From the NCBI GenBank assembly GCA_002490775.1, contig DKUR01000063.1:1-64000 (forward strand): 64,000 nucleotides of DNA, written 5' to 3'. This DNA is from Lachnospiraceae bacterium UBA7199. GTDB lineage: Bacteria; Bacillota; Clostridia; Lachnospirales; Lachnospiraceae. Under the pieces are notes generated by a model, which was not told the DNA's origin, searched no databases, and worked only from the letters and a program-made list of their open reading frames with translations. Below, in pieces: positions 26,020 to 34,884 of this stretch. Position numbers and translations under genes: made by a program. Each line of letters opens with the position of its first letter. Position 1 is the first letter of the stretch.

Positions 26020-27606
26020 ATGAAATACATCAGAAAAGCGTCTTTATTACTAATTACAATTTTTTTGTTATGCGCCTGCGGAAGATATGAAGAGACAGAT
26101 TCTTTTTTAAGAGAAAAAACTGCTGATGAACCTGTTACTCTGGATTGGTATATTAATTTCACATGGTATGCTACGCCTTGGGGAGGAAATGCAGTATCTG
26201 ATAAAATTACAGAAGACACGGGAGTCAGTATTAATTTTATTACGCCTATGGGCAGTGCGGAAGAAAAATTTAATGCCCTGATTTCTTCTGATTCCCTTCC
26301 TGATATTATTACCCTTGGATGGTGGGAAAATCAGGTGGATGAGATGATCAGCAAGGACATGGTGTATGCTTTGAATGAATTGGCTGACCAGTACGATGCG
26401 TATTTTTGGGAAGTGACAGATCCTAAAGTGATTTCCTGGTATACCAGAGAGGATGGTAATCTTTATTGTTATCCCAATTCTTCTTTTCAGCCTTCTGATT
26501 ATGAAAACTATAAGGAAATCAGTTCCAATCAGACTTTTTTAGTAAGAAAGGATATTTATGAAGCGCTAGGCTCTCCAGATATGACTACGCCGGAAGGATT
26601 TTCCGACGCGGTGAAAAGAGCGGCAGAACTATTTCCAGAGGTGGAAGGCTATCCGCTGATACCAATTGGGGCTCATGTTTTTGATAATACAGGATGCGTC
26701 TCTTTTGATCAATATTTGCAGAATTTTCTGGCAGTCCCCTATGAAAAAGATGGAGAATACTATGACCGGTATACAGATCCTGAATATATCAGATGGCTGA
26801 AGACTTTCAGAGAGTTAGGTGCGGAAGGGTACCTTAAAGAAGATATTTTTATTGACCAGCGGACACAGATGGAAGAAAAACTGGAAAGAGGACAATATTT
26901 TTGTATGCTTTTTCAAAGAACGGATATGGCAGATCAGCAGATTGCACTGTATGCAAAAAATCCTGAAATGATCTATATGGCGGTAGATGGCCCGCAAAAT
27001 TCAAAAGGGGAAGAACACGTGCTGCCAGGAACTGGAATTAATGGATGGACAGTGACCTTTATATCAAAAAATTGCAAATATCCAGATAGGGCAATTCAAC
27101 TATTTTCGTATTTGATCAGTGATGAAGGACAAATGGCCGTTTACCTTGGTGTGGAGGGCATTACTTATGATATGGAAGACGGAAGACCGGTGGTAAAAGA
27201 AGAGGTGATGAGACTTTTAAATACGGATCGTGACGCCTATGATAAAAAATATGGAGCAGACAATGCATACTGGATGTTTCAGGATAATGCCAGACAACTG
27301 GAATGGAAGCAGCAAAGTATGCCGCCTAATGGCCAGTTGGAGGAATGGACTTATCCTTACAGCCATTATCTGGCGCAGTATGAGATTAATTTTGACGCTA
27401 ATTCCCAGGCAGGAAACGCAGATGTTGCAATCAAAAAGCTATGGAGCAGAACGCTTCCATCATTGCTTTTAGCTCCTACAGAGGAGGAATTTGACCGTAT
27501 TTTGGAGGAATTTATCAAGGAGCGCGAAACGCTTGGTTTTGCTTTGGTGATGGAGGAGAGCACCAGGCAGGTAAGGGAGAATAAAGAAAGGCTGGGAATG
27601 CCATAG
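26020..27606 (+). CDS. Extracellular solute-binding lipoprotein (LipO-like)
   Basis: Lipoprotein of 528 residues with signal peptide and lipobox LCAC (Cys about residue 20). The rest resembles the large solute-binding proteins of the LipO/YtcQ type that accompany sugar ABC systems and YesMN-type regulators. It opens with a beta strand segment (VTLDWYINFTWY) and a SDSLPDIITLGWW motif typical of the first lobe. ATG 26020 is preferred because GAGGA lies at proper spacing; an in-frame ATG at 26014 is too close. No permeases follow; instead a histidine kinase gene starts 19 bases downstream. It may therefore present a sugar to the sensor or serve the upstream permeases as a second binding protein. 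Both roles are inferred. Confidence 0.82.
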   Translation: MKYIRKASLLLITIFLLCACGRYEETDSFLREKTADEPVTLDWYINFTWYATPWGGNAVSDKITEDTGVSINFITPMGSAEEKFNALISSDSLPDIITLGWWENQVDEMISKDMVYALNELADQYDAYFWEVTDPKVISWYTREDGNLYCYPNSSFQPSDYENYKEISSNQTFLVRKDIYEALGSPDMTTPEGFSDAVKRAAELFPEVEGYPLIPIGAHVFDNTGCVSFDQYLQNFLAVPYEKDGEYYDRYTDPEYIRWLKTFRELGAEGYLKEDIFIDQRTQMEEKLERGQYFCMLFQRTDMADQQIALYAKNPEMIYMAVDGPQNSKGEEHVLPGTGINGWTVTFISKNCKYPDRAIQLFSYLISDEGQMAVYLGVEGITYDMEDGRPVVKEEVMRLLNTDRDAYDKKYGADNAYWMFQDNARQLEWKQQSMPPNGQLEEWTYPYSHYLAQYEINFDANSQAGNADVAIKKLWSRTLPSLLLAPTEEEFDRILEEFIKERETLGFALVMEESTRQVRENKERLGMP

Positions 27607-27625
27607 TAACTGATGCAGGAGAATT

Positions 27626-29431
27626 ATGAAGAGAATAAAAAACTGGTTTCAGGGACTAAAATTGAATAATAAATTTACAATTATCTGTCTGATTTTTGTG
27701 ACAATACCCATGATTGCTTTAGCAGGATGGATGTTTTGGAACATTGAGCATAACTTGATCAAGGAAAAGCTAAGCGCTATGACATTTAAGCTGGACATGG
27801 CCTATGCGCAGGTAATTAAGAATGTAGACACGATTAATATGTCCACACAGTTTTTTTTAAGTGATCAGGGATTAAAAGATTTTTTGTCAGCCGAAAAAAG
27901 AGGAGACACCTATACCACGGAAGAGATGCTTGATTTTTATAATAGAGATATCGCTTCTTTGGAACGAATGGTAAACAATAACACTTATCTTTATCAGATC
28001 AGAGTCTATGTAGATAGTGACAGCATGCAGGAAATGATGCCGATTCTTTACCGCAGGGAAAGGATGCAGAGATTGTCTTTTTGGCAGGAAAATATTAGTT
28101 ACGGATGGAAATACGGGTACAAAGATAATCTTTTTTCTTCCTATGGGCAGCTTACAGGCGAAAGAGAAATTTTATCCCTTCTTACAAGTATGGAGGATTA
28201 TGGGCTGGGGGAGATTGGTGTTCTTGAAGTGGCAATGTACATGGACACTATGTTTCCGGTGGTGTATGAACCCAGTGAAACCTTATGGGGAAGCTTTGCA
28301 GATGGAGATGGTAATCTGCATTTTGCCCAAGGGATTGATACTGCTTTTAATCAAAAACTGATTAGAAACGTATTGGCAGATAATCAGGATGTAAAAGATG
28401 AAACCCATGTTTATTTTTACGAGATAGAAGACCGGCAGTTAGTAATTGGATATCAGCCCCTGAAAGAATTAAATGGAATACTGGTATATGTAGACGATAT
28501 AAAAAGCGATCTGACGAAAATTCGTAATCAGCGGTATGTGTTTGTTTTATGTGGAATTCTTGTCATTATTTTATTAGCTGTTTTGGTTAATAAAGTAGCT
28601 AAGGGAATGTTGAAACAGTTCTATAGTATTTTGCGTTCCATCAGGGAAGTGCAAAAGGGTGATCTTGACCTGGTCATTGAAAATTGTGGAAGTAATGAAA
28701 TGGGAGAGCTGGGAGACCAGATCAATAAGATGCTATATAATATCAAGCAGTTAACAACGGATAATTTAAACCATGAGCTGCTGGTAAAGAACACAGAGAT
28801 CAGAGCATTGCAGAATCAGATTAATGCTCACTTTATCTATAACGTATTGGAATCCATTAAAATGATGGCGGAAATCAAGGAGGACTATGATATTTCCGAT
28901 GCAATTACATCTCTTGGAAAGCTTTTGCGCTATAGTATGAAGTGGGTGCCTGGAAATGTGACGGTTGAGGAAGAACTGGAATATATACGGAATTATTTGA
29001 GTCTGATTAATTTAAGGTTTGACTATGAAATTTATTTATCCGTTAACATTTCTGAAGTGATTTTAAAGCAGAGAATACCTAAAATGTCTTTGCAGCCTAT
29101 TGTAGAAAATGCAATTTATCATGGAATTGAGCAGATGGCGGAAGATACAAATATTTATATGAAGGGAATTGAGGATGGAGAAGACTGCATTATTGAAATT
29201 ACAGATGCAGGAAAGGGTATGAGTGAGGAAGAAGTGGTAAATCTGTATAAAAGAATCAGTGGTGAGGTGGAAGTTTCAGGGGGTTCCGGCAATGGGATCG
29301 GTCTTAAGAACGTACAGGACAGAATTAAAATCAATTTTGGAGAAAAATATGGAATAGAAATTGCATCAAAACTGGGATGTTACACTAAGATTATGGTGCG
29401 CATCCCTATGAACAAGGAAGGATCTATATGA
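27626..29431 (+). CDS. YesM-type sensor histidine kinase
   Basis: Membrane histidine kinase of 601 residues. A first helix (about 18-40), an extracellular Cache-like sensor region (about 41-300), a second helix (about 305-325) and a HAMP domain (about 328-380) are followed by a His_kinase domain. The phosphorylation site is in QINAHFIYNVLESI (His about 402; the family usually has NPHF), and a HATPase_c domain has ITDAGKGMS and GNGIGLKNVQ boxes. It pairs with the AraC-type response regulator 16 bases downstream. This sensor class responds to extracellular carbohydrate, often through a binding protein, which fits the lipoprotein gene just upstream. Confidence 0.93.
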   Translation: MKRIKNWFQGLKLNNKFTIICLIFVTIPMIALAGWMFWNIEHNLIKEKLSAMTFKLDMAYAQVIKNVDTINMSTQFFLSDQGLKDFLSAEKRGDTYTTEEMLDFYNRDIASLERMVNNNTYLYQIRVYVDSDSMQEMMPILYRRERMQRLSFWQENISYGWKYGYKDNLFSSYGQLTGEREILSLLTSMEDYGLGEIGVLEVAMYMDTMFPVVYEPSETLWGSFADGDGNLHFAQGIDTAFNQKLIRNVLADNQDVKDETHVYFYEIEDRQLVIGYQPLKELNGILVYVDDIKSDLTKIRNQRYVFVLCGILVIILLAVLVNKVAKGMLKQFYSILRSIREVQKGDLDLVIENCGSNEMGELGDQINKMLYNIKQLTTDNLNHELLVKNTEIRALQNQINAHFIYNVLESIKMMAEIKEDYDISDAITSLGKLLRYSMKWVPGNVTVEEELEYIRNYLSLINLRFDYEIYLSVNISEVILKQRIPKMSLQPIVENAIYHGIEQMAEDTNIYMKGIEDGEDCIIEITDAGKGMSEEEVVNLYKRISGEVEVSGGSGNGIGLKNVQDRIKINFGEKYGIEIASKLGCYTKIMVRIPMNKEGSI

Positions 29432-29447
29432 GGATCAGGAGGACAAG

Positions 29448-30914
29448 ATGCATACTTTATTGATCGTTGAAGATGAAAAAATGATACGTCAGGGGATCAA
29501 AACTATGGTGCAAAGGAGTAAAGTCCCAGTGGACAATATTCTGGAATGCAATAATGGGGAGATGGCCCTTGAGATTTTGAAAATGCAGCATGTAGATGTA
29601 ATGTTTACAGATATTCGAATGCCTAAAATGGATGGAATCACATTGGTCAAGGCAATGCAGGATCTTCCCCATATTCCTCTTACTGTAGCTATAAGCGGCT
29701 ATGACGATTTTTCTTATGCAGTGGAATTGATGCGCATGGGAGTAAGGGAATACATTTTAAAGCCTTTAGATCGGGAAAAAATAAGGGAAGTGCTTGAAAA
29801 ACTAAATGCAGAAATCTTAAAAGGGCAGGAAAGCGCCAAATATGACAGGCATTTGGGAAAACAGCAGTTAAAGTATATTATATTAAATAAAAATCTTACT
29901 TCGGCAGAAAAAGAGCTTCTGGTGAAAATGTATGAAAATACTTATTTGACAAACAGCTATCAGATTGTCTTGAGCAACGAGTCAGGGGGGGTATTAGGTG
30001 AAAGTGAGGAAGAGGATTTTTATATTCATTTGAAATCAGTAGAAGAAAATGAGCTGTTTATTTCTGCAAGCGAAAATATTCCAATTCTCTTAAGAGATGA
30101 ACTGATAAACAGATATGTAGGGGTAAGTGCTGTCCATTCAGGTCTTGATACTTTAAGAGAAGCCTATGAGGAGGCTTATCTGGCAAGAAAGGAGGCTTTT
30201 TATCTGGGCAAGCCGGTTAGCTTTTATCAGGAAATGCTCAGCAAAAAGGCCACACTGCATTTAGAAGAGGGGATGATTAGTCAGATTGTACAGCAGTTGG
30301 GGACAGATAAATATGAGGACGCCATCAGAGCGCTTTCCCGTATCTTAAAAAATGCCTCTCTTTTAGGGTATCCACCAGAAGAAATAGAAAACGGAATACA
30401 AATATTGCTTGATGGTGTTTTAACTACCTATGCGAACATATTAAAAACAAAAAAAGAAGATATTGATGAATATTATACAATTTATGGATTTAATTGTTTA
30501 GCTGAATACGAAACAGAAATATTAGGCTGGCTTGAGAATTTTTGCAATACTTTGAACAGCCGGTTTGATGATTATAAAAATAAACAGAAAATTCAGCAGG
30601 CAATTGAATATATCAAAGAAAACTATGATAAAGATTTGAATATGGCGGTGGTATCAAACCATATTTCTATGAATTATTCGTTATTTTCTTATGTTTTCAA
30701 ACAATATGCCGGGAATAATTTCGTCAATTACTTAAAGGAAATCCGGATAGAGGAGGCAAAACGTCTGCTGGAAGAGACTGATATGAAGGTGATTGATGTG
30801 AGCAGCAGGGTAGGATATGAAAATGAAAAGCATTTTATGAAGACTTTTAAAGCATCCTGTGGGGTGTCTCCTACAGAATACCGGAAAAATATGCAGTTTA
30901 AAGGGAAGGTTTAA
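29448..30914 (+). CDS. YesN/AraC-type response regulator
   Basis: DNA-binding response regulator of 488 residues. The N-terminal receiver domain (1-122) has the acidic pair in VEDE, the phospho-acceptor D55 in TDIRMPKMDG and a conserved Lys in ILKPL. A long helical middle region follows, then a C-terminal AraC-type double helix-turn-helix (about 390-485) with GYENEKHFMKTFKASCGVSPTEYR at the end. It is co-transcribed with the kinase and probably activates the sugar-uptake and phosphorylase genes. Its stop codon shares two bases with the stop codon of the convergent downstream gene, inside a hairpin loop. Confidence 0.94.
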   Translation: MHTLLIVEDEKMIRQGIKTMVQRSKVPVDNILECNNGEMALEILKMQHVDVMFTDIRMPKMDGITLVKAMQDLPHIPLTVAISGYDDFSYAVELMRMGVREYILKPLDREKIREVLEKLNAEILKGQESAKYDRHLGKQQLKYIILNKNLTSAEKELLVKMYENTYLTNSYQIVLSNESGGVLGESEEEDFYIHLKSVEENELFISASENIPILLRDELINRYVGVSAVHSGLDTLREAYEEAYLARKEAFYLGKPVSFYQEMLSKKATLHLEEGMISQIVQQLGTDKYEDAIRALSRILKNASLLGYPPEEIENGIQILLDGVLTTYANILKTKKEDIDEYYTIYGFNCLAEYETEILGWLENFCNTLNSRFDDYKNKQKIQQAIEYIKENYDKDLNMAVVSNHISMNYSLFSYVFKQYAGNNFVNYLKEIRIEEAKRLLEETDMKVIDVSSRVGYENEKHFMKTFKASCGVSPTEYRKNMQFKGKV

Positions 30915-30937
30915 GACCTTCCCTCTTCTATTTTTTT
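30902..30937. terminator. Bidirectional terminator-like hairpin carrying both stop codons in its loop
   Basis: AGGGAAGGT (30902-30910) pairs with ACCTTCCCT (30916-30924) over nine bases. The five-base loop 30911-30915 contains the TAA stop of the + strand regulator (30912-30914) and the TAA stop of the - strand GGDEF gene (30911-30913). A T run follows on the + strand at 30931-30937 after a short gap; on the - strand the T tract is short. Confidence 0.6.
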
Positions 30938-32818
30938 ACTTCGCTTTTGGACGTACATATTTAAATCAGCTTCACGAAACATTTCTGTTAAATCGGCATA
31001 ATTTTCAGGAATCTTAATCGCATATCCGCAACTGGTTTGTATTTGGTAATCCTTAGAATGGAGCTTGTTATAATTGTTCAGATATTTTGATACACGTTCC
31101 ATCAGTGAGGATGCTTTTTCTGGTGTATAATCGAAAGCTAATACCCAGAATTCATCGCCTCCCTGGCGAGAGCAAATGGCATTTTCATCTGTGGAATTTT
31201 CTAACGCATGTGCCAGTACCTGGATGGCAAAGTTTCCTTCTTCATGTCCGAAGGCGTCATTGATTGCTTTAAGGCTGTCTAAGTCAAACATAAAAGCACA
31301 AGCAGGGGTTTTATCTGCAATTGCTTTATTGACAGCCGGAGTGGAGGCAAGCTTAAATCCTTGTCTGTTTAATAATCCGGTCAATTCATCTTTTGTATAA
31401 ATATCTTCAAGACGTCCCACCAGTAATCCAAGGTTTTTCTTATCACATAATTCCATAAGCATATTGTTTACATTCATCAGCCAGGATAGGAAAAAGAAAG
31501 GGTAACCGGACTTTGAATTTTCCAGGGTAAGTGCAAGGTAGCCAAAATTTTTTTCTCCAAAAAACAAAGGAGTATAAATAAAAGAAGATGAACTGCTGTC
31601 ATATAGGTAATCCGGCAGGATATTACGTTTTGTAAAGGTACATTCGGGAAGTCTTTTTCCGTTTTTAATGGCGAGTTTTAACAGTACAGTATCAGAGCAG
31701 TGCGTCTCTTCTTCGGTAAATGTAATTTCTCGGATATGGCTGGAAATCCGATCCCAGTCTTCGTACAGGCATAGATAAAATTCTTTGCAGTCAGGCAGGG
31801 AAAGAGCAAATTCTGCAAGAAGCTCAATTCCCGTATCTAAGTCATCTACACATTGAAGATTTGCAGACATATGCATATTTAACAGCATATTTTGCTCCAA
31901 AGACATAATATGCTCGTCCAGTTTTCTTGTATAAAAATAAGAAGAAATGGGATGGGCCGCCGGACAGCCGCAGGATGTTCCATAGCTTGGAACAGCATAT
32001 ACGGTTGTGACCGGTTCCACAGCTTCCCTGCGTATTAACTTGGCAAGCTGCAAAGCGGCCATTTTGCCTACCTCGTCGGAAGGAAATGTGACAGAGGTAA
32101 GAATAGGGGCTGTCATTTGCCCAAATTCAAGGGTGTCACAGCCGGTTATGGCAATCTGCTCAGGAATGCGCAGATCCCGTTCTTTTAACATTGTGATTAC
32201 GGATAATGCAATTCTGTCATTATAGCAGACAATTGCATTAGGAAGCTGGTCAGCATCTAGGATCTGCTTCAAAGCAAGTTCAATGCTTTCTCTGGAATAA
32301 TCGCAGGCATAGATACAATCCTCAGCAGAAAGAGATAATTCTTTCAGTCCTTCAATAAAATACTGCTCACGCAGCATATTATTGTCCGCTTCCGAAAAGT
32401 TGCCAAGATAGTATATTTTTTTACAGTGATGCCTTTTTCCCAGATGGATAACAACATCCTTAACCGGTTTGTTATTTTCAAGAACGATTCTGGGATAGTC
32501 AGAAGGTTTTTGACTGATGTTGATCACCGGACAGGTAAAGCACTCCTTCAGCAGTTTAAAAAGCGCCTGTTTAAGGGATGGGAGGACGAAGGTGTCAGAG
32601 GCTATAATAATGCCGGCATAATCATCAGGTCTTGGAATATTTAAGATACTGAATTCACCTTTACCATAATCCCCTAAGTTTTCGCCATCGTTGGAGGCAA
32701 AAATTTCTACCAGATAACCGTATTCTGATGCCTTCTCAATAATGCCTGAGCATAGCCGGCTTTGATAATTTCCATAGATATGAGAAATAAAAACTCCGAT
32801 TTTTTTTGCGCGATGCAT
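30911..32818 (-). CDS. LacI-type sugar-binding domain fused to a GGDEF diguanylate cyclase
   Basis: Cytoplasmic protein of 635 residues. Residues about 5-290 form a LacI/PurR-type periplasmic-binding-like fold (KKIGVFISHIYGNYQS at the start; later IVCYNDRIALSVITML and ITGCDTLEF), but the usual N-terminal LacI helix-turn-helix is absent. A GAF-like middle region follows (about 320-460), then a GGDEF domain with DELTGLLNR (about 476) and the intact active site GGDEF (about 551-555). No RxxD inhibitory site precedes the active site. There is no signal peptide or membrane helix. The layout predicts a diguanylate cyclase controlled by a cytoplasmic ligand, perhaps a sugar or sugar phosphate from the adjoining phosphorylase pathway. 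It converges on the two-component genes; its promoter is not clear. Confidence 0.88.
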   Translation of the reverse strand: MHRAKKIGVFISHIYGNYQSRLCSGIIEKASEYGYLVEIFASNDGENLGDYGKGEFSILNIPRPDDYAGIIIASDTFVLPSLKQALFKLLKECFTCPVINISQKPSDYPRIVLENNKPVKDVVIHLGKRHHCKKIYYLGNFSEADNNMLREQYFIEGLKELSLSAEDCIYACDYSRESIELALKQILDADQLPNAIVCYNDRIALSVITMLKERDLRIPEQIAITGCDTLEFGQMTAPILTSVTFPSDEVGKMAALQLAKLIRREAVEPVTTVYAVPSYGTSCGCPAAHPISSYFYTRKLDEHIMSLEQNMLLNMHMSANLQCVDDLDTGIELLAEFALSLPDCKEFYLCLYEDWDRISSHIREITFTEEETHCSDTVLLKLAIKNGKRLPECTFTKRNILPDYLYDSSSSSFIYTPLFFGEKNFGYLALTLENSKSGYPFFFLSWLMNVNNMLMELCDKKNLGLLVGRLEDIYTKDELTGLLNRQGFKLASTPAVNKAIADKTPACAFMFDLDSLKAINDAFGHEEGNFAIQVLAHALENSTDENAICSRQGGDEFWVLAFDYTPEKASSLMERVSKYLNNYNKLHSKDYQIQTSCGYAIKIPENYADLTEMFREADLNMYVQKRSKKIEEGRS

Positions 32819-32843
32819 AGTTTACCTTTACCCTTTCCCTGCC

Positions 32844-34754
32844 TTATTCAGCAAGTGTTTCCCATTGGTCATATAATAAGGCCAGTTGTGTGTTCAATTC
32901 TTCCTGTTTTTTTGTCAGTTCCTGAAGCTTTGCCACATCAGTTGCAATTTCCGGCAGAGTCATTGCGGCTTCAATTTCAGAAAGTTTTCCTTCTAAGGAG
33001 GAAATGGATTCCTCACATTTCCTTAAATCATTTTCTTTCTTTCGCTGTTTGGCCTGTGCTTCTTTTTTGGCCTGCCAGTTCAGTTTAGTTTCGGAAACAG
33101 TTTCTTCTTTTTTAGGACCGGCAGTATTGGAGAGGGCGGAAACAGACAGATTTGCTTTCTTTTCCAGATAATAGTCGTAGTTTCCCAAATAATTGGTCAA
33201 CATTCCGCCACTAAGATCCAAAATACGGCTTGCAGTTCGGTTAATAAAATAACGGTCATGGGAAACATAAAGGACAGTTCCCTCGTAGGCATTTAATGCA
33301 TCCTCAAGAATTTCTTTAGAGGTTATATCCAAATGGTTGGTAGGTTCGTCCAATATAAGAAAATTGGATTCGGAAAGCATCAATTTTGCCAGAGACATGC
33401 GTCCCCGTTCTCCGCCGCTTAAGTTGTCAATACGTTTAAATACATCATCACCAGTAAAAAGAAAGGCGGCAAGAGTATTTCGAATCTCTGTATTGGATAA
33501 ATAAGGGTAAGCATCCGATATTTCATCAAAAAGAGTTTTATCCATGTGTAAAACATGATGTTCCTGATCATAATAACCAATATGTACGTTGGTTCCAAGA
33601 ATGATCCGCCCTTTATCAGCGGGAATCAGATCATTTATGATCTTAAGGATCGTGGTTTTTCCGGTACCATTATCTCCAATAATGGCAACATGTTCGCCGC
33701 GTTTTATATCCATTTCTATATCAGTAAACAGCGTTTGGTTTCCGAAAGATTTGGATAATCCTTCTATGTGCAGCACATCATTTCCGCTGGTATATCTTGG
33801 GGTAAGTGTCATATGAATATCGGTGCGTGTCAGAGTGGGTTTGTCTAAAACTTCTATTTTACTTAGCATTTTTTCGCGGCTTTCCGCTCTTTTAATGGAT
33901 TTTTCCCGATTAAAAGATTTTAACTTTTCAATGACTTCCTCCTGATGCTTAATTTCCTGCTGTTGCTTTAAATAAGCATTCATGGCGGCAGCACGAAGCT
34001 GTTCTTTTTTTATGGCATAATCGGAGTAATTGCCTGTAAAGGAAACTGCCTTTGTCTGGTCGATTTCAATTATTTTACCAGCAATACGATCCAGAAAATA
34101 GCGGTCATGAGATACAAGGAGCACAGCCCCTTTATAATTTAAAAGGTAAGTTTCCAGCCATGTAATAGAGTTTAAGTCCAGATGGTTGGTAGGCTCATCC
34201 AAAATAATGAGATCTGGTTTTTGCAGCAGGAGACGCCCTAGTGCAACACGGGTTTTCTGACCGCCTGATAGTGTGGAAATTTTTTTGGAAAATTCCGTCT
34301 CTTCAAAGCCTAACCCTTTCAGAACACCAACCACTTCGCTTTTATAGGCATATCCGTTTAAAAGATCAAAGGAATGAGTAAGACGGGCATAGGAATCCAT
34401 TAAAGCATCAAGTTCAGCTCCCGTTACCAGCTTCATGTTAAACTCTATTTCACGGATTTTTTCTTCCATAGAAATGATATCCGCTTTAACAGAAAGAAGT
34501 TCGTCATAGATCGTATTTTCACTATCTACATCCTGATTCTGGGCAAGATAACCTATGGTCTTGTCTTTTGACAAAGTGACAATTCCTTCATCTGCCTGCA
34601 GTTGTCCTATAATGATTCGAAGTAAAGTAGTTTTTCCGGCACCGTTAATACCCACAATAGCAGCCTTGTCATAATCCTCAATATGAAAGGAAACGTTGCT
34701 GAGCACAGGCTGCTCGTTAAATGCTTTTGATATATTTTGACATGATAAAATCAT
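32844..34754 (-). CDS. ABC-F family ATP-binding protein
   Basis: Soluble ABC protein of 636 residues with two ATPase domains and no membrane part. Walker A motifs are GINGAGKTTLL and GDNGTGKTTIL; signature motifs LSGGQKTRVALG and LSGGERGRMSLA; both Walker B regions read LDEPTNHLD. The two domains are joined by a charged P-site-tRNA-interaction-type linker (about 240-320), and a C-terminal coiled coil occupies about 545-636. This is the YdiF/Uup/EttA class of ribosome-associated ABC-F proteins; whether it acts in translation or antibiotic protection cannot be decided. Start at M4 (34754) is chosen because AAGG sits nine bases upstream; the earlier ATG at 34763 directly abuts that site. It is divergent from rex. 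Confidence 0.92.
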   Translation of the reverse strand: MILSCQNISKAFNEQPVLSNVSFHIEDYDKAAIVGINGAGKTTLLRIIIGQLQADEGIVTLSKDKTIGYLAQNQDVDSENTIYDELLSVKADIISMEEKIREIEFNMKLVTGAELDALMDSYARLTHSFDLLNGYAYKSEVVGVLKGLGFEETEFSKKISTLSGGQKTRVALGRLLLQKPDLIILDEPTNHLDLNSITWLETYLLNYKGAVLLVSHDRYFLDRIAGKIIEIDQTKAVSFTGNYSDYAIKKEQLRAAAMNAYLKQQQEIKHQEEVIEKLKSFNREKSIKRAESREKMLSKIEVLDKPTLTRTDIHMTLTPRYTSGNDVLHIEGLSKSFGNQTLFTDIEMDIKRGEHVAIIGDNGTGKTTILKIINDLIPADKGRIILGTNVHIGYYDQEHHVLHMDKTLFDEISDAYPYLSNTEIRNTLAAFLFTGDDVFKRIDNLSGGERGRMSLAKLMLSESNFLILDEPTNHLDITSKEILEDALNAYEGTVLYVSHDRYFINRTASRILDLSGGMLTNYLGNYDYYLEKKANLSVSALSNTAGPKKEETVSETKLNWQAKKEAQAKQRKKENDLRKCEESISSLEGKLSEIEAAMTLPEIATDVAKLQELTKKQEELNTQLALLYDQWETLAE

Positions 34755-34789
34755 TTTACACATCCTTAATGAAATATTCTCTCTTAGTT

Positions 34790-34851
34790 AGTTTACATAC
34801 GATAAAAGGGAATGTCAATTGATTGACATTATTTTAACAGTGTTATATAGT
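34790..34851. promoter_or_regulatory. Divergent rex / ABC-F promoter region with palindromic -35 elements
   Basis: An 18-base inverted repeat, ATGTCAATTGATTGACAT (34812-34829), contains TTGACA on both strands. On the + strand TTGACA (34823-34828), 17 bases, and TATAGT (34846-34851) point toward rex. On the - strand TTGACA (34818-34813), 17 bases, and TAAACT (34795-34790) point toward the ABC-F gene. The two -35 boxes are back to back, so transcription of both genes could be controlled by one bound protein. The sequence is not a standard Rex operator. Confidence 0.7.
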
Positions 34852-34884
34852 ATTTTTATAATATAATTGCAGGAGGCAGTCCAA

